Assembly (NCBI RefSeq): GCF_001179945.1
Contig: NZ_CVSG01000075.1
Span: forward strand, 42,170 to 106,169
From: Candidatus Pelagibacter communis
Lineage (GTDB): Bacteria; Pseudomonadota; Alphaproteobacteria; Pelagibacterales; Pelagibacteraceae
Length of the DNA: 64,000 nucleotides
Reading direction: 5' to 3'
The translations under genes and the position numbers were made by a program. Below the pieces are notes generated by a model. That model worked only from the letters and a program-made list of their open reading frames with translations, was not told where the DNA came from and ran no database searches. This document shows, piece by piece, positions 29,047 through 37,777 of this stretch (position 1 is its first letter; every line of letters begins with the position of its first letter).

Positions 29047-29502
29047 TTATTTAGTCTGAATTTTACTAATCTTTAAAGAGATGTTAGATTTTACTTCAGA
29101 ATGAAAATTTATGTCTACCTGATAAACGCCTATTTTATCGAGTTCTTCTTTTAAAATTATTTGTGATGGACTGACGTCAGCATTAGTTTTTTGTTTTATC
29201 AAATTTGATATTTCTTTAGGTTTTATAGATCCATATAAATCTCCATTTTCTTTACTCTCTTTAAAAAATGAAAACGATTTGTTGTGCACTAGTTTTGCAA
29301 TTTCTTTAAATTTATTTTTAATTTCTAGATTTTTTCTTTTTAGCTCGTCTTTTTTTTTATTTACCAGTTCAAGATTTTCCTTATTAAACCTAAGAGCCTT
29401 ACCCTTTTTGAGGAGAAAGTTCCTACCAAATCCACTTTTTACTTTGACCTTATCCCCTATGTTTCCAAGATTTAAAATATTTTCAAGTAATATTAATTCC
29501 AT
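29047..29502 (-). CDS. rplI: 50S ribosomal protein bL9
   Basis: The 151-residue protein has the N-terminal domain MELILLENILNLGNIGDKVKVKSGFGRNFLLKKGKA (here split by family landmarks LGNIGD and GFGRNFL), a long linking helix and the C-terminal RNA-binding domain with LYGSIKPKEISNLI. It overlaps the rpsR stop by one base and is co-transcribed with rpsF and rpsR. Confidence 0.96.
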   Translation of the reverse strand: MELILLENILNLGNIGDKVKVKSGFGRNFLLKKGKALRFNKENLELVNKKKDELKRKNLEIKNKFKEIAKLVHNKSFSFFKESKENGDLYGSIKPKEISNLIKQKTNADVSPSQIILKEELDKIGVYQVDINFHSEVKSNISLKISKIQTK

Positions 29503-29774
29503 TAAATTAATCCTAAGATTTTAGCTCTTTTTATTTCACGAGTTAATTTTTTTTGTTTATTGTACGAGACTGAAGTAATTTTTGATGATATTATCTTACC
29601 ATTATCAGAAACGTATTTTTTAAGCAGGCTTATATTTTTGTAATCAATTATTGGTGGATTTTTAATAGAAAGAGGACACTTTTTTGAAAATTTTCCATCA
29701 GATTTTTGAAACAAACTAAGCTTGTTAAGAGAGCCTGTATTTTTTTTTTTAAATCTTTTATTTTTTCTTTTCAT
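29502..29774 (-). CDS. rpsR: 30S ribosomal protein bS18
   Basis: The 90-residue protein binds S6 on the 30S platform. It shows KKCPLSIKNPPIIDYKNISLLKKYVSDNGKI and ends with the conserved TREIKRAKILGLI core. A Lys-rich N-terminal extension of about 25 residues precedes the fold, longer than E. coli S18 (75 aa). It starts at the base where rpsF ends and is therefore translationally coupled to it. Confidence 0.95.
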   Translation of the reverse strand: MKRKNKRFKKKNTGSLNKLSLFQKSDGKFSKKCPLSIKNPPIIDYKNISLLKKYVSDNGKIISSKITSVSYNKQKKLTREIKRAKILGLI

Positions 29775-30097
29775 TATTTTTCTTTTCCAAAAAATTCTTT
29801 CTTTATGTCTAGTTTTTTATATTTTACTGTAAGATTTCTTATAATCTTACCGTCTACCTTAATTTTTTTTTCAATAGCATCTAAGGTTTTTTTATCACCC
29901 TCAAATTTGTAATGAATATAAAATCCTTTTCTATAATTTTTAATTTTATTTGCTAAATTTAGCAGTCCCCATTCTTCGACTTTAAGCACTTTTCCCGACG
30001 AATTATTTATTAATTCATTGTAAGTATCTTTAATGATCTTTATTTCTTTCTCAGCCAAATCCTGTTTAGCAACTATAGTATTCTCGTAAAAAGCCAT
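29774..30097 (-). CDS. rpsF: 30S ribosomal protein bS6
   Basis: The 107-residue protein starts MAFYENTIVAKQDL and keeps the EEWGLLNLANKIKNYRKGFYIHYKFEG core of the S6 fold. It is the first gene of rpsF-rpsR-rplI-dnaB. I looked for the S6:S18-binding leader RNA in the 5' region and did not see a clear one. Confidence 0.95.
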   Translation of the reverse strand: MAFYENTIVAKQDLAEKEIKIIKDTYNELINNSSGKVLKVEEWGLLNLANKIKNYRKGFYIHYKFEGDKKTLDAIEKKIKVDGKIIRNLTVKYKKLDIKKEFFGKEK

Positions 30098-30131
30098 ATT
30101 ATGTTATAAATCTTATAAGAGCTGGGTTATA

Positions 30132-30150
30132 CTATAATAAAATATTATAG
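30132..30150. promoter_or_regulatory. Shared palindromic promoter element between rpsF and fabD
   Basis: CTATAATA (30132-30139) and TATTATAG (30143-30150) form a perfect 8-bp inverted repeat with a 3-nt centre. Each arm contains TATAAT, one on each strand, so the palindrome may hold back-to-back -10 boxes for the ribosomal operon and the fabD operon. The -35 regions are weak matches, so the call is tentative. Confidence 0.4.
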
Positions 30151-30183
30151 CAACATTAATTATTATTGATTAAATTAAGAAAT

Positions 30184-31128
30184 ATGGGCGCTTTATTATT
30201 TCCTGGTCAAGGATCACAAATTGTAGGCATGGGGTCTGAATTTTTTAATAATTTTAAAAAAGTCAAAAAAATATTTAATGAAGCAGATGAAAAACTAAAT
30301 TTTTCTATTTCAAAGTTAATTTTAAATGGCCCTGAGGATAAATTACAACTAACTCAAAATACACAACCAGCAATTCTCACAGTAAGTTATTCAATATTTA
30401 GAATTATGGTCGATGAATTTGGTTTTGATTTAAAACAAATAAAATTTTTTGCTGGACATTCTTTAGGAGAGTATAGTGCTTTAGTTTGCGCTGAGTCACT
30501 TAATTTTCTTGATGCTCTTTATCTTCTTAATGAAAGAGGAAAAGCCATGCAAGAGGCAGTTCCCTTAGGAAAAGGAGCTATGATAGCTGTCTTAGGTGTT
30601 AAGATAGATGAAGTAAAAAAACTTATTCAAAAATCACAAAATGATAGTTCTGGGATTTGTGAAATAGCCAATGATAATTCAGAGGGGCAAGTTATAATAA
30701 GTGGTGATAGTGATAATATTAAAAAGTTTCAAATTTTTTTAAAAGATAAAAAGATAAAAAGTATCCCTTTGAAAGTTAGCGCTCCGTTTCACTGCTCATT
30801 AATGAAACCAGCTGCTGAAAGAATGAGCGAAAAAATAAATAATACTAATTTTATTGATCCAAAATTTGATATAGTTAGTAACGTCAAAGCTTTACCAGAA
30901 AATGATGCTAAAAATATTAAAAGTCTTTTGATAGATCAAATTTTTAGTACTGTTAAATGGAGAGAAAGTATAATTAATATCTCAGAAAATGGGGTTTCAA
31001 ATTTTGTTGAAATTGGCCCGGGAAAAGTTCTTACAGGAATGGTAAAAAGAACATTAAGCAATGCAAAAAGCTTTTCAATCAATTCGATAGCTGATATTAA
31101 AAATCTTAAAAATGAATTTAAAAAATAA
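30184..31128 (+). CDS. fabD: Malonyl-CoA:ACP transacylase
   Basis: This enzyme loads malonate onto acyl carrier protein. The 314-residue protein shows LLFPGQGSQIVGMG at the N-terminus, the active-site Ser in AGHSLGEYSALV, the catalytic His in SAPFHCSLM and the GPGKVLTGMVKR tail. I chose the ATG at 30184 because the conserved sequence starts immediately; an in-frame TTG at 30166 would add six residues. It overlaps fabG by 17 bases and leads the fabD-fabG-acpP-gmk group. Confidence 0.96.
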   Translation: MGALLFPGQGSQIVGMGSEFFNNFKKVKKIFNEADEKLNFSISKLILNGPEDKLQLTQNTQPAILTVSYSIFRIMVDEFGFDLKQIKFFAGHSLGEYSALVCAESLNFLDALYLLNERGKAMQEAVPLGKGAMIAVLGVKIDEVKKLIQKSQNDSSGICEIANDNSEGQVIISGDSDNIKKFQIFLKDKKIKSIPLKVSAPFHCSLMKPAAERMSEKINNTNFIDPKFDIVSNVKALPENDAKNIKSLLIDQIFSTVKWRESIINISENGVSNFVEIGPGKVLTGMVKRTLSNAKSFSINSIADIKNLKNEFKK

Positions 31129-31843
31129 AAAAGTTCTCATCACAGGTGCTACAGGCGGAATAGGAAATTGTATAGTAAAAAAATTTTATGAACTTGAAGC
31201 TCAAATAGTTGCTTCTGGTACTAATGAAAAAAAATTGGAAGAACTTAAAAATAAATTCACTAATATACATGCAGAAAAATTTAAATTAGACAAGCATGAT
31301 GAAATAGAAAATTTTATTAATCTCGTTGACAAAAAATTAGATGGCATAGATATTTTGATAAATAATGCTGGTATCACTTTAGATAACTTATCAATAAGAT
31401 TGTCGGAAGAAAATTGGAAAAAAGTTTTAGATATCAATTTAACGTCAACTTTTCTAATGAGTAAATTTGTGATAAAAAAAATGCTTAAACAAAAAAAAGG
31501 CAAAATAATTAATATAACATCAATAGTAGGTCACACAGGGAATCTTGGTCAAGCTAATTATGCTGCTTCTAAAGCTGGAATAATTGCTTTTTCAAAAAGT
31601 TTAGCTATAGAGTATGCAAAAAAAAATATAAATATTAATTGTGTTTCACCGGGATTTATAAAAACTGAAATGACCGATAAAATAAGTGATGATTTTAAAA
31701 AAGTTCTTTTAAGTAAAATCCCCTCTGGCAACCTCGGGTCTGGTGAGGACGTATCAAATTGTGTAGCATTTTTAGCTTCTGATATGGCTAATTATATTAA
31801 TGGCGAAACAATACATGTTAATGGCGGAATGTATATGTCTTGA
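31112..31843 (+). CDS. fabG: 3-oxoacyl-ACP reductase
   Basis: The 243-residue short-chain dehydrogenase reduces beta-ketoacyl-ACP with NADPH. It shows the cofactor loop VLITGATGGIGNCIV, NNAGITLDNL, the catalytic Ser in INITSIVG and the YAASKAG pair, and ends HVNGGMYMS. The start lies inside fabD. The stop TGA is part of a TTGACA hexamer that looks like the -35 of an acpP promoter. Confidence 0.96.
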   Translation: MNLKNKKVLITGATGGIGNCIVKKFYELEAQIVASGTNEKKLEELKNKFTNIHAEKFKLDKHDEIENFINLVDKKLDGIDILINNAGITLDNLSIRLSEENWKKVLDINLTSTFLMSKFVIKKMLKQKKGKIINITSIVGHTGNLGQANYAASKAGIIAFSKSLAIEYAKKNININCVSPGFIKTEMTDKISDDFKKVLLSKIPSGNLGSGEDVSNCVAFLASDMANYINGETIHVNGGMYMS

Positions 31844-31867
31844 CAATTCTGTTTAATAATTTATTAA
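31840..31867 (+). promoter_or_regulatory. Sigma-70 promoter for acpP overlapping the fabG stop
   Basis: A perfect -35 hexamer TTGACA (31840-31845) is followed after 16 bp by TATTAA (31862-31867). The TGA of the -35 is the fabG stop codon. Initiation would fall near 31875, just before AAAGGA (31883-31888), the acpP ribosome binding site. An extra promoter fits the need for far more acyl carrier protein than FabD or FabG. Confidence 0.6.
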
Positions 31868-31892
31868 GAAATCATACACACGAAAGGAATTC

Positions 31893-32132
31893 ATGTCAGA
31901 CGATGTTAAAGGTAAAATAAAAAAAATTGTAGCGGACCATTTAGGAATAGAAGAAGAAAAAGTAACTGATGAAGCAAGTTTTATCGACGATCTAGGAGCA
32001 GATAGCTTAGACACCGTTGAGCTTGTTATGGCTTTCGAAGAAGAATTTGGTTCAGAAATATCAGATAGTGAGGCAGAAAAAATATTAACTGTCGGAGATG
32101 CTATAAAATTTATTGAAAGCAAAACAAGTTAA
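31893..32132 (+). CDS. acpP: Acyl carrier protein
   Basis: The 79-residue acidic protein carries acyl chains on a phosphopantetheine arm. The attachment Ser is in [20 protein letters not shown], the canonical context. Helices I to IV are complete. A good ribosome binding site (AAAGGA) lies five bases upstream. In most Alphaproteobacteria fabF comes next; here gmk does. Confidence 0.98.
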   Translation: MSDDVKGKIKKIVADHLGIEEEKVTDEASFIDDLGADSLDTVELVMAFEEEFGSEISDSEAEKILTVGDAIKFIESKTS

Positions 32133-32149
32133 AATACAATTTTCGTTTA

Positions 32150-32746
32150 ATGCTACATGGTAAAGAAAATATCATGGTAATATTATCATCACCATCTGGT
32201 GTTGGTAAGACAACTTTGACTAAGAAAATTCAACAGAAATATAAAAATTTCAAAATCTCAGTTTCACATACTACAAGAACTCCACGTTCAAATGAGGTAG
32301 ATGGGGTAGACTATCATTTTGTCTCAAAAAAAAAATTTAAGGAGTTAATTGATGAGAAAAAATTTTATGAACATGCAAAAATTTTTGAGAATTATTATGG
32401 TACATTAAAAAAATATGTTGATGAAACTATTAAAGAAAATGATATTTTATTTGATATAGATTGGCAGGGAACGAAACAGCTTTCTAAATACACAAATCTT
32501 AATCTAATAAAAATTTACTTGATTACTAACAAAGCCGAATTAAAAAGTAGATTAATCAAAAGAAATCAAAATACAGATGAAGAGATAAAAAAAAGATTTA
32601 ATTCGTTTGATGAAGATATACTACATTGGAATGATTACGATTATATTATAATAAATAAAAATCTTGAAAATTGCTTCAGACAAATTGAAAAAATAATCGA
32701 GATTAATAAAATTGCACCTAATATTTCTTTTCAAAAAACTCAGTGA
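32150..32746 (+). CDS. gmk: Guanylate kinase
   Basis: The 198-residue enzyme phosphorylates GMP to GDP. It shows the P-loop LSSPSGVGKTTLTKK, the GMP-binding SVSHTTRTPRSNEVDGVDYHF, and DIDWQGTKQL. A second in-frame ATG at 32174 would shorten the N-terminus by eight residues; alphaproteobacterial enzymes often have such an extension, so the first ATG is kept. The 3' end overlaps rsmA on the other strand by 29 bases, the longest convergent overlap in the window. Confidence 0.95.
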   Translation: MLHGKENIMVILSSPSGVGKTTLTKKIQQKYKNFKISVSHTTRTPRSNEVDGVDYHFVSKKKFKELIDEKKFYEHAKIFENYYGTLKKYVDETIKENDILFDIDWQGTKQLSKYTNLNLIKIYLITNKAELKSRLIKRNQNTDEEIKKRFNSFDEDILHWNDYDYIIINKNLENCFRQIEKIIEINKIAPNISFQKTQ

Positions 32747-33506
32747 TTTTGTAGTAGATATCAGGATTTAATTGAGATGGTCGCGACTTAAGTTGCAATC
32801 CTTGAATCTGACTGATTTCTTTCTCACTTAAAATCTTTTTGATATTTTTATTTATCATTTTCCTACGTCCCGAAAACAAAACATTTGTAACTTTTTCTAG
32901 ATTATTAATATTTTTAATTTTAAATTTATTTTTTTTTATTGGGCGAAAATGTAATAAAGTTGATGTTACTTTTGGTTTCGGGATAAAGCAATTTGCAGAA
33001 ATATTGAACTTTTTAAAAACTTTTAAACGATAATTAGATATTATCGATAATCTGCCATAATTAGTTGAAAGATATTCTCCTATAATTTTATCAGCCAGCT
33101 CTTTTTGGAACATCAATATAAGGTCATTAAATTTGGGAGGCCAAGTTTTAAATTTCAAAAATTTTACTAAAATTTGTGAAGAAATGTTGTATGGAAGATT
33201 ACCAAATATAACAGTCTCTTCTTTAATTAATTTCTCAATATTAATACTTAAAATATCATCATTGTATAATTTAAGAATATTATTATGAGAAAATTTTAAG
33301 ATAAGATTTTCATGTAAAGAAATATCTTTTTCAATAAGTATAAGAGATTTTGGATTATTTTTTAAAATCTCTTCAGTTAAAGCTCCTGTCCCTGGACCTA
33401 TTTCAATAATATTTTTATTTCTAATATCAACAATATTTATTATTTTTTTTATTATATTTTTATCAATTAAAAAATTTTGACCTAACGATTTTTTAGCAAA
33501 TTTCAT
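32718..33506 (-). CDS. rsmA: 16S rRNA (adenine-N6,N6)-dimethyltransferase RsmA (KsgA)
   Basis: RsmA dimethylates A1518 and A1519 of 16S rRNA as a late 30S assembly check. The 262-residue protein shows SLGQNFLIDKNI, the SAM loop IIEIGPGTGALTEEIL, the catalytic FGNLPYNISSQILVKF and FIPKPKVTSTLLHF. It overlaps pdxA upstream by 14 bases, in the common order surA-pdxA-rsmA. Confidence 0.97.
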   Translation of the reverse strand: MKFAKKSLGQNFLIDKNIIKKIINIVDIRNKNIIEIGPGTGALTEEILKNNPKSLILIEKDISLHENLILKFSHNNILKLYNDDILSINIEKLIKEETVIFGNLPYNISSQILVKFLKFKTWPPKFNDLILMFQKELADKIIGEYLSTNYGRLSIISNYRLKVFKKFNISANCFIPKPKVTSTLLHFRPIKKNKFKIKNINNLEKVTNVLFSGRRKMINKNIKKILSEKEISQIQGLQLKSRPSQLNPDIYYKITEFFEKKY

Positions 33507-34464
33507 TTTTAAAATTATTTAAAAAAGTAACGCAATTTAAAAGACTTGAATAATTTGCTTTATTTTTTCCAATTAAACCAATTGCGGTTCCATGATCAGG
33601 AGAGGCTCTAAAATATTTAAGACCTAAAGTTATATTAATAGCATTAAATTTAAATATCGTTTTAAATGGTGTGAGTACTTGATCATGATACATTCCTACA
33701 ATTACATCATAATCATTGAAATTCATAAATATTGTATCAGTAACTAGAGGGCCTACTGTGTTTATATTAAGTTTTTTTAACTTAAATATTGCAGGAATTA
33801 TTTTTTTTCTTTCTTCTGAATTATCTCTTAGTTCACCATTATGAGGGTTTAAACCTAATATACCTATTTTTGGTTTTTTATTGAAATTTTTTATGTACCA
33901 AGAATTTATTTTAATAACTTTATTTACGATTAAAGGAATAGTAATTTTTTTTGAAACTTCTTTAAGGTTTATATGTGTTGTAATTGGAGAAACAGCCAAT
34001 TTTTTATTGTAAATAAGCATGACTTCTGAATCTTTTTTAATTTTACATTTTTTAGCTAAAAATTCGGTCACACCAATTTTATTTTTTTTTAGAAGATTTT
34101 TATTAATTGGACAATTTATTATACCAATATTATTATCATTTAATGATAATCTGTGTGCGTAATTAAGGCAATCAATAACAAACTTTGAAGAATTTTTTTT
34201 ATTCACCTTAAATGGATTTTTAAAAGTAACAGGAACGTCAAAAACCTTTAAATAATTATGTGAGATTTTTTGATTAAAATTATTAACATTTGTTATTTTA
34301 ATAGAATATTTTAATTTTTTAAATTGTTGTGACAAAAGACTTGTATTAGAAATAAGGAAAACCCTTTTCTTTAATGATTTATTTAATTTTTTCCAAGTTT
34401 TATAAATTATTTCAGAATTTATACTATTTGGATCGCCGCTAACTAAAATAATTTTATTTTTCAT
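33493..34464 (-). CDS. pdxA: 4-hydroxythreonine-4-phosphate dehydrogenase
   Basis: PdxA oxidises 4-phosphohydroxy-threonine on the DXP-dependent route to pyridoxal phosphate. The 323-residue protein shows SGDPNSINSEII at the N-terminus (usually GDPxGIGPE, here altered), the metal-binding His residues in MYHDQVLTPFK, GLNPHNGE and the C-terminal ASPDHGTAIGLIGK. The weakened N-terminal motif and high Asn/Lys content make it divergent. It sits between surA and rsmA as expected. No other B6 gene is in the window. Confidence 0.92.
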   Translation of the reverse strand: MKNKIILVSGDPNSINSEIIYKTWKKLNKSLKKRVFLISNTSLLSQQFKKLKYSIKITNVNNFNQKISHNYLKVFDVPVTFKNPFKVNKKNSSKFVIDCLNYAHRLSLNDNNIGIINCPINKNLLKKNKIGVTEFLAKKCKIKKDSEVMLIYNKKLAVSPITTHINLKEVSKKITIPLIVNKVIKINSWYIKNFNKKPKIGILGLNPHNGELRDNSEERKKIIPAIFKLKKLNINTVGPLVTDTIFMNFNDYDVIVGMYHDQVLTPFKTIFKFNAINITLGLKYFRASPDHGTAIGLIGKNKANYSSLLNCVTFLNNFKNEIC

Positions 34465-35384
34465 TTATACTCAATTAAAACTGTGTTCTTTAGTTTTGAT
34501 AAATGGCTTTTAGAATAAAGATTAAACATTTCATTTTTTTTTTGGTCAATTATTCTTTCCTTAAGTTCCTCTATATTTATATTTTCTACTCTAGCAGTTC
34601 TTTCATTAACTAATTTCAAAAAAAGGATACTATTTTGTCTCTTTATTGGATTAGAAATTTGTCCAATCTCCATTGTTTTTAAAACTTCAAAAATTTCTTT
34701 TGATAGAGACTTTGAGCTAATCCAGCCCAAATTACCTTTGTTGTTAGCAGAGGATGACATGCTATATTTTAAAGCTGCAGTCTCGAAACCCTCATCTCTG
34801 ATCTTGTTTTTTAAATCTAAAATAATTTGCTCAATATTAGCGTTTCCTTCCATCAATATTTCAATCTCTGAAATATTAAATTCTTGGAATTTACTTTCAT
34901 TTTCAATAATTTTTTTTAAGTCTTCTTTCACAGAGTTTTCGTTAATTTCTATTTTTTCTTTATAAAAAAGATAAATAAAATTTTGCCATTTTGTTTGAAT
35001 TTCAACCTCTTTTAAAAAAAGGTCGTAATCTAGATTATTATCTTTAAATTTATTTTTAAGTTTTGCGATGTCATTTCTAGATACTAAATTTAAATAAGAA
35101 TTTATCTGATTATTATTTTTTTTAATTTTAAATTTTTTTAATTCGATAATTTTTAATTTATTTTGAATAAGTGACTCTAATGCTTGTTTTTTTAATTTAT
35201 CTATATTTTCTTGTGTTATCTCATCTCCTGCTAAAACTAAAGTAGTTAAAATTTTATTTTTTACCTCATAATTAGTGATAATTTCATTTTCTACCTTTAA
35301 AATTATCCTGTTCGTAATTGCATTGGTTGGAATACATAAAAAATTCAAATAAAAGAATAAAATAATTAAGATTTTGATTTTCAT
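34461..35384 (-). CDS. surA: SurA-like periplasmic peptidyl-prolyl isomerase/chaperone
   Basis: The 307-residue protein has a signal peptide (MKIKILIILFFYLNFLCIPTNA), a helical chaperone domain starting ILKVENEIITNYEVKNK, and one parvulin-type domain with AALKYSMSSSANNKGNLGW and MEIGQISNPI. E. coli SurA has two parvulin domains; this short form keeps one, as in many alphaproteobacteria. It helps outer-membrane proteins such as LptD, whose gene is next to it, to reach the BAM complex. Overlaps join it to pdxA and lptD. Confidence 0.9.
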   Translation of the reverse strand: MKIKILIILFFYLNFLCIPTNAITNRIILKVENEIITNYEVKNKILTTLVLAGDEITQENIDKLKKQALESLIQNKLKIIELKKFKIKKNNNQINSYLNLVSRNDIAKLKNKFKDNNLDYDLFLKEVEIQTKWQNFIYLFYKEKIEINENSVKEDLKKIIENESKFQEFNISEIEILMEGNANIEQIILDLKNKIRDEGFETAALKYSMSSSANNKGNLGWISSKSLSKEIFEVLKTMEIGQISNPIKRQNSILFLKLVNERTARVENINIEELKERIIDQKKNEMFNLYSKSHLSKLKNTVLIEYK

Positions 35385-37777
35385 TTGTCAAAAGTCGGTG
35401 AATTAATACTTCCAAAAGGTGTAAGCGTAATTTTGAACATTAATGAATTTTCAGGTTCAAGTTCAGAGTCATTATAGAATTCTCTCCTATAAACCAATCC
35501 TGCTCTTAAACAATCATTTATATACTCATAACTCAAGTTATAAAATTCAGATGAATCTGTTATCAAATTTCTCTTTGTTTCAAAAGAGAAAGTACCTTGA
35601 TCTTTGTTTTGTAAATTTATTTTAGTAGTAAAATAATCTTGATTTCCAATATGTTTTTTTTCTTGCAAATAATTGAAGTCAAAGTTAATTGGACCAAAAT
35701 TCATATTAGTTCCTAATTCATTAAAATTTAAATCTTGATAATTTTGATCAAGTGCAAAATTGTAATTAAGACTAAAATTTTTACTTAATTTTAAGTTTGC
35801 AGAACCTACAAGATCTGAGACCTTTTCATTCAAACTTGACTTATCTGGCATTTTGTTATTTTCAACATCTTTAATAACTTGCGCTACTGAAAAATCAAAT
35901 TCTCTGTCTTTTGCAGTAGTTTTATAGTCAAATCCTAAAGTTCCACTCATACCAGTTTCAAAGTTATGAATATTGCTTAGTCTATTCAAATTAAAAGCAG
36001 CACTAGGTGTTAATCTTGATCCAGACGTTTCATTTCTCATACTACCAGGAGCATATCTTAAAAGTAATTTTGGCGTGAGCAAATGTTCTGAACTGTCTTG
36101 TTTTTTCCGTAAACTTATTTTTGAAAAAAGACCCAAAGCTCCAAACAATTCACTTGTAGGATCTTCTTTATATTCATCTACATTTTTAATTTCATAATTT
36201 ATATTTCTTAGGTTACCTAAAATTTTAGTGTTTAAACCACTTTCTAAAAAAATATCTTTTGATCTCCAATCAAAATCATTTACAATAAAATTTTGGAGTT
36301 TATTAGTGTCATATAGATGTGTTGAAATATTTGTTTGTAAATCTAAATTACCAACTTTATCATTATTAAGTAAATTTTTATCTATGGTTATTTCGGGTAA
36401 AATATACTCATACTTATCTTCGTAACTTTCTTTAAGAGTTTCAAAAATGCTTGCATTAAAACCAAAAAATAAATCGTCATTTTCGTGTGTGAAATTAATG
36501 TGATTTTCTAAAGTGTCTGTGTTGTAGTCTACTAAATTAGAATTAATTTTATATAATTTTAAATATTTATCATTGGAAACATCTTGGATAGCTAAACTAA
36601 AGCTATTATTAGATCCATCATCGCCTGTGAAGTTTTTTATAAATTTTGAAAAGAAATGAGACTTTTCTCCCGATTTTTTTGTTGAGCTTGTATTTTTGTA
36701 CCCTTGGGTAAATCCAAAATCTGCGAGAAAATTAGAATTCATGAATGCTTGATGATACTCACCTTGAATTAATGGATTTTCATCTACAAAAATCTTACTT
36801 GTTAAAGTAAAATTTTTGTCTCTTCCAATATCAAAAAAGTAAGGTAATGAAACTCCAATTCCTAAATTTTTAGTGTCTGTAAGTGTAGGAGCCAAAAAAC
36901 CAGATCTTCTATCTACTGTTGGATCAGGATGCGAAAGTTTAGGAATATAAAAAATGGGTATGTCATAAACTTTTATTAATGCGTTGTCATAGTAAATAGT
37001 TTTTTTAATGTTGTCATGCAACATCTTAGAAGCCTGTATTGTCCATGGAGGACATTTATCATTTTCTCTATAATCACAAATAGTGAAAATACTTTTATTG
37101 AATGTACTTTTTTTAGCACCAAGTTTTATAGAGTTTGCAAATACTCTTGGTTTATTTTTAGGATTAATTTTTAAACTTTCATCATTTAGGAAAGCCTTAA
37201 TATCAGTGCCTAAAATCTCTTTTTTCTTTGTATCAATATAAATTTGTGAGAATTCGTAATCATTCTTAAGCTTATCTGAGATTTTAATTGAACCAATAGA
37301 TTGAAATATATTATTTTTTACTTGATAATTAAAGTTCTGTAATTCAATGTAATTACCTTCTTGATCATTTATAGTAGTTGGCTTATTTGAACTAATAGTT
37401 TTATTTTTATTATTAATAGTTATATCTCTACCTTTAACTTCATAATTTTCAGAAGTAACAATGTTAGTGGGACCGAAAGTTTTAAAAATTCCTTTAGTTT
37501 CATTGAATTCTGCATTTTCTGCAGTAATTACATTATTATCATTATCTTCAGCTATGATTTTTTTTTTTAAAATGAGTAATCCAATCTTTTTATTATATTT
37601 TACATATTGACTTTTAATAGTTTTATTTTTTGTTTTTACTACAACATCAGTTTCAAATACTGTTGTTACTTTATCTTTATCTAAAGTAATATTTTTTGCT
37701 TGAATCATTATATCCTCCGCAAAAGTATTTGAGAAAAAAATAAAAGTGAAAAGAGAGATATAAATTTTATTTCTCAT
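35381..37777 (-). CDS. lptD: LPS-assembly outer-membrane protein LptD
   Basis: LptD and LptE place lipopolysaccharide in the outer leaflet. The 798-residue protein has a signal peptide (ending SNTFA), an N-terminal OstA/LptA-like jellyroll (about residues 22-160, with repeats such as ITAENAEFNETKGIFKTFG), and a beta-barrel ending in alternating aromatic strands. Cysteines at CDYRENDKC and NDCLRAGLVYRREF may form the disulfides that LptD needs. The barrel signature IPIFYIPKLSHPDPTVDRRSG is present. lptG and lptF lie just upstream, forming one Lpt gene cluster. This shows that the cell makes LPS or a related glycolipid. Confidence 0.95.
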   Translation of the reverse strand: MRNKIYISLFTFIFFSNTFAEDIMIQAKNITLDKDKVTTVFETDVVVKTKNKTIKSQYVKYNKKIGLLILKKKIIAEDNDNNVITAENAEFNETKGIFKTFGPTNIVTSENYEVKGRDITINNKNKTISSNKPTTINDQEGNYIELQNFNYQVKNNIFQSIGSIKISDKLKNDYEFSQIYIDTKKKEILGTDIKAFLNDESLKINPKNKPRVFANSIKLGAKKSTFNKSIFTICDYRENDKCPPWTIQASKMLHDNIKKTIYYDNALIKVYDIPIFYIPKLSHPDPTVDRRSGFLAPTLTDTKNLGIGVSLPYFFDIGRDKNFTLTSKIFVDENPLIQGEYHQAFMNSNFLADFGFTQGYKNTSSTKKSGEKSHFFSKFIKNFTGDDGSNNSFSLAIQDVSNDKYLKLYKINSNLVDYNTDTLENHINFTHENDDLFFGFNASIFETLKESYEDKYEYILPEITIDKNLLNNDKVGNLDLQTNISTHLYDTNKLQNFIVNDFDWRSKDIFLESGLNTKILGNLRNINYEIKNVDEYKEDPTSELFGALGLFSKISLRKKQDSSEHLLTPKLLLRYAPGSMRNETSGSRLTPSAAFNLNRLSNIHNFETGMSGTLGFDYKTTAKDREFDFSVAQVIKDVENNKMPDKSSLNEKVSDLVGSANLKLSKNFSLNYNFALDQNYQDLNFNELGTNMNFGPINFDFNYLQEKKHIGNQDYFTTKINLQNKDQGTFSFETKRNLITDSSEFYNLSYEYINDCLRAGLVYRREFYNDSELEPENSLMFKITLTPFGSINSPTFDK

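Noticed and set aside
30098..30131. S6:S18-binding leader RNA before rpsF
   Set aside because: The leader is AT-rich and lacks a recognisable stem with the expected conserved CCG bulge.
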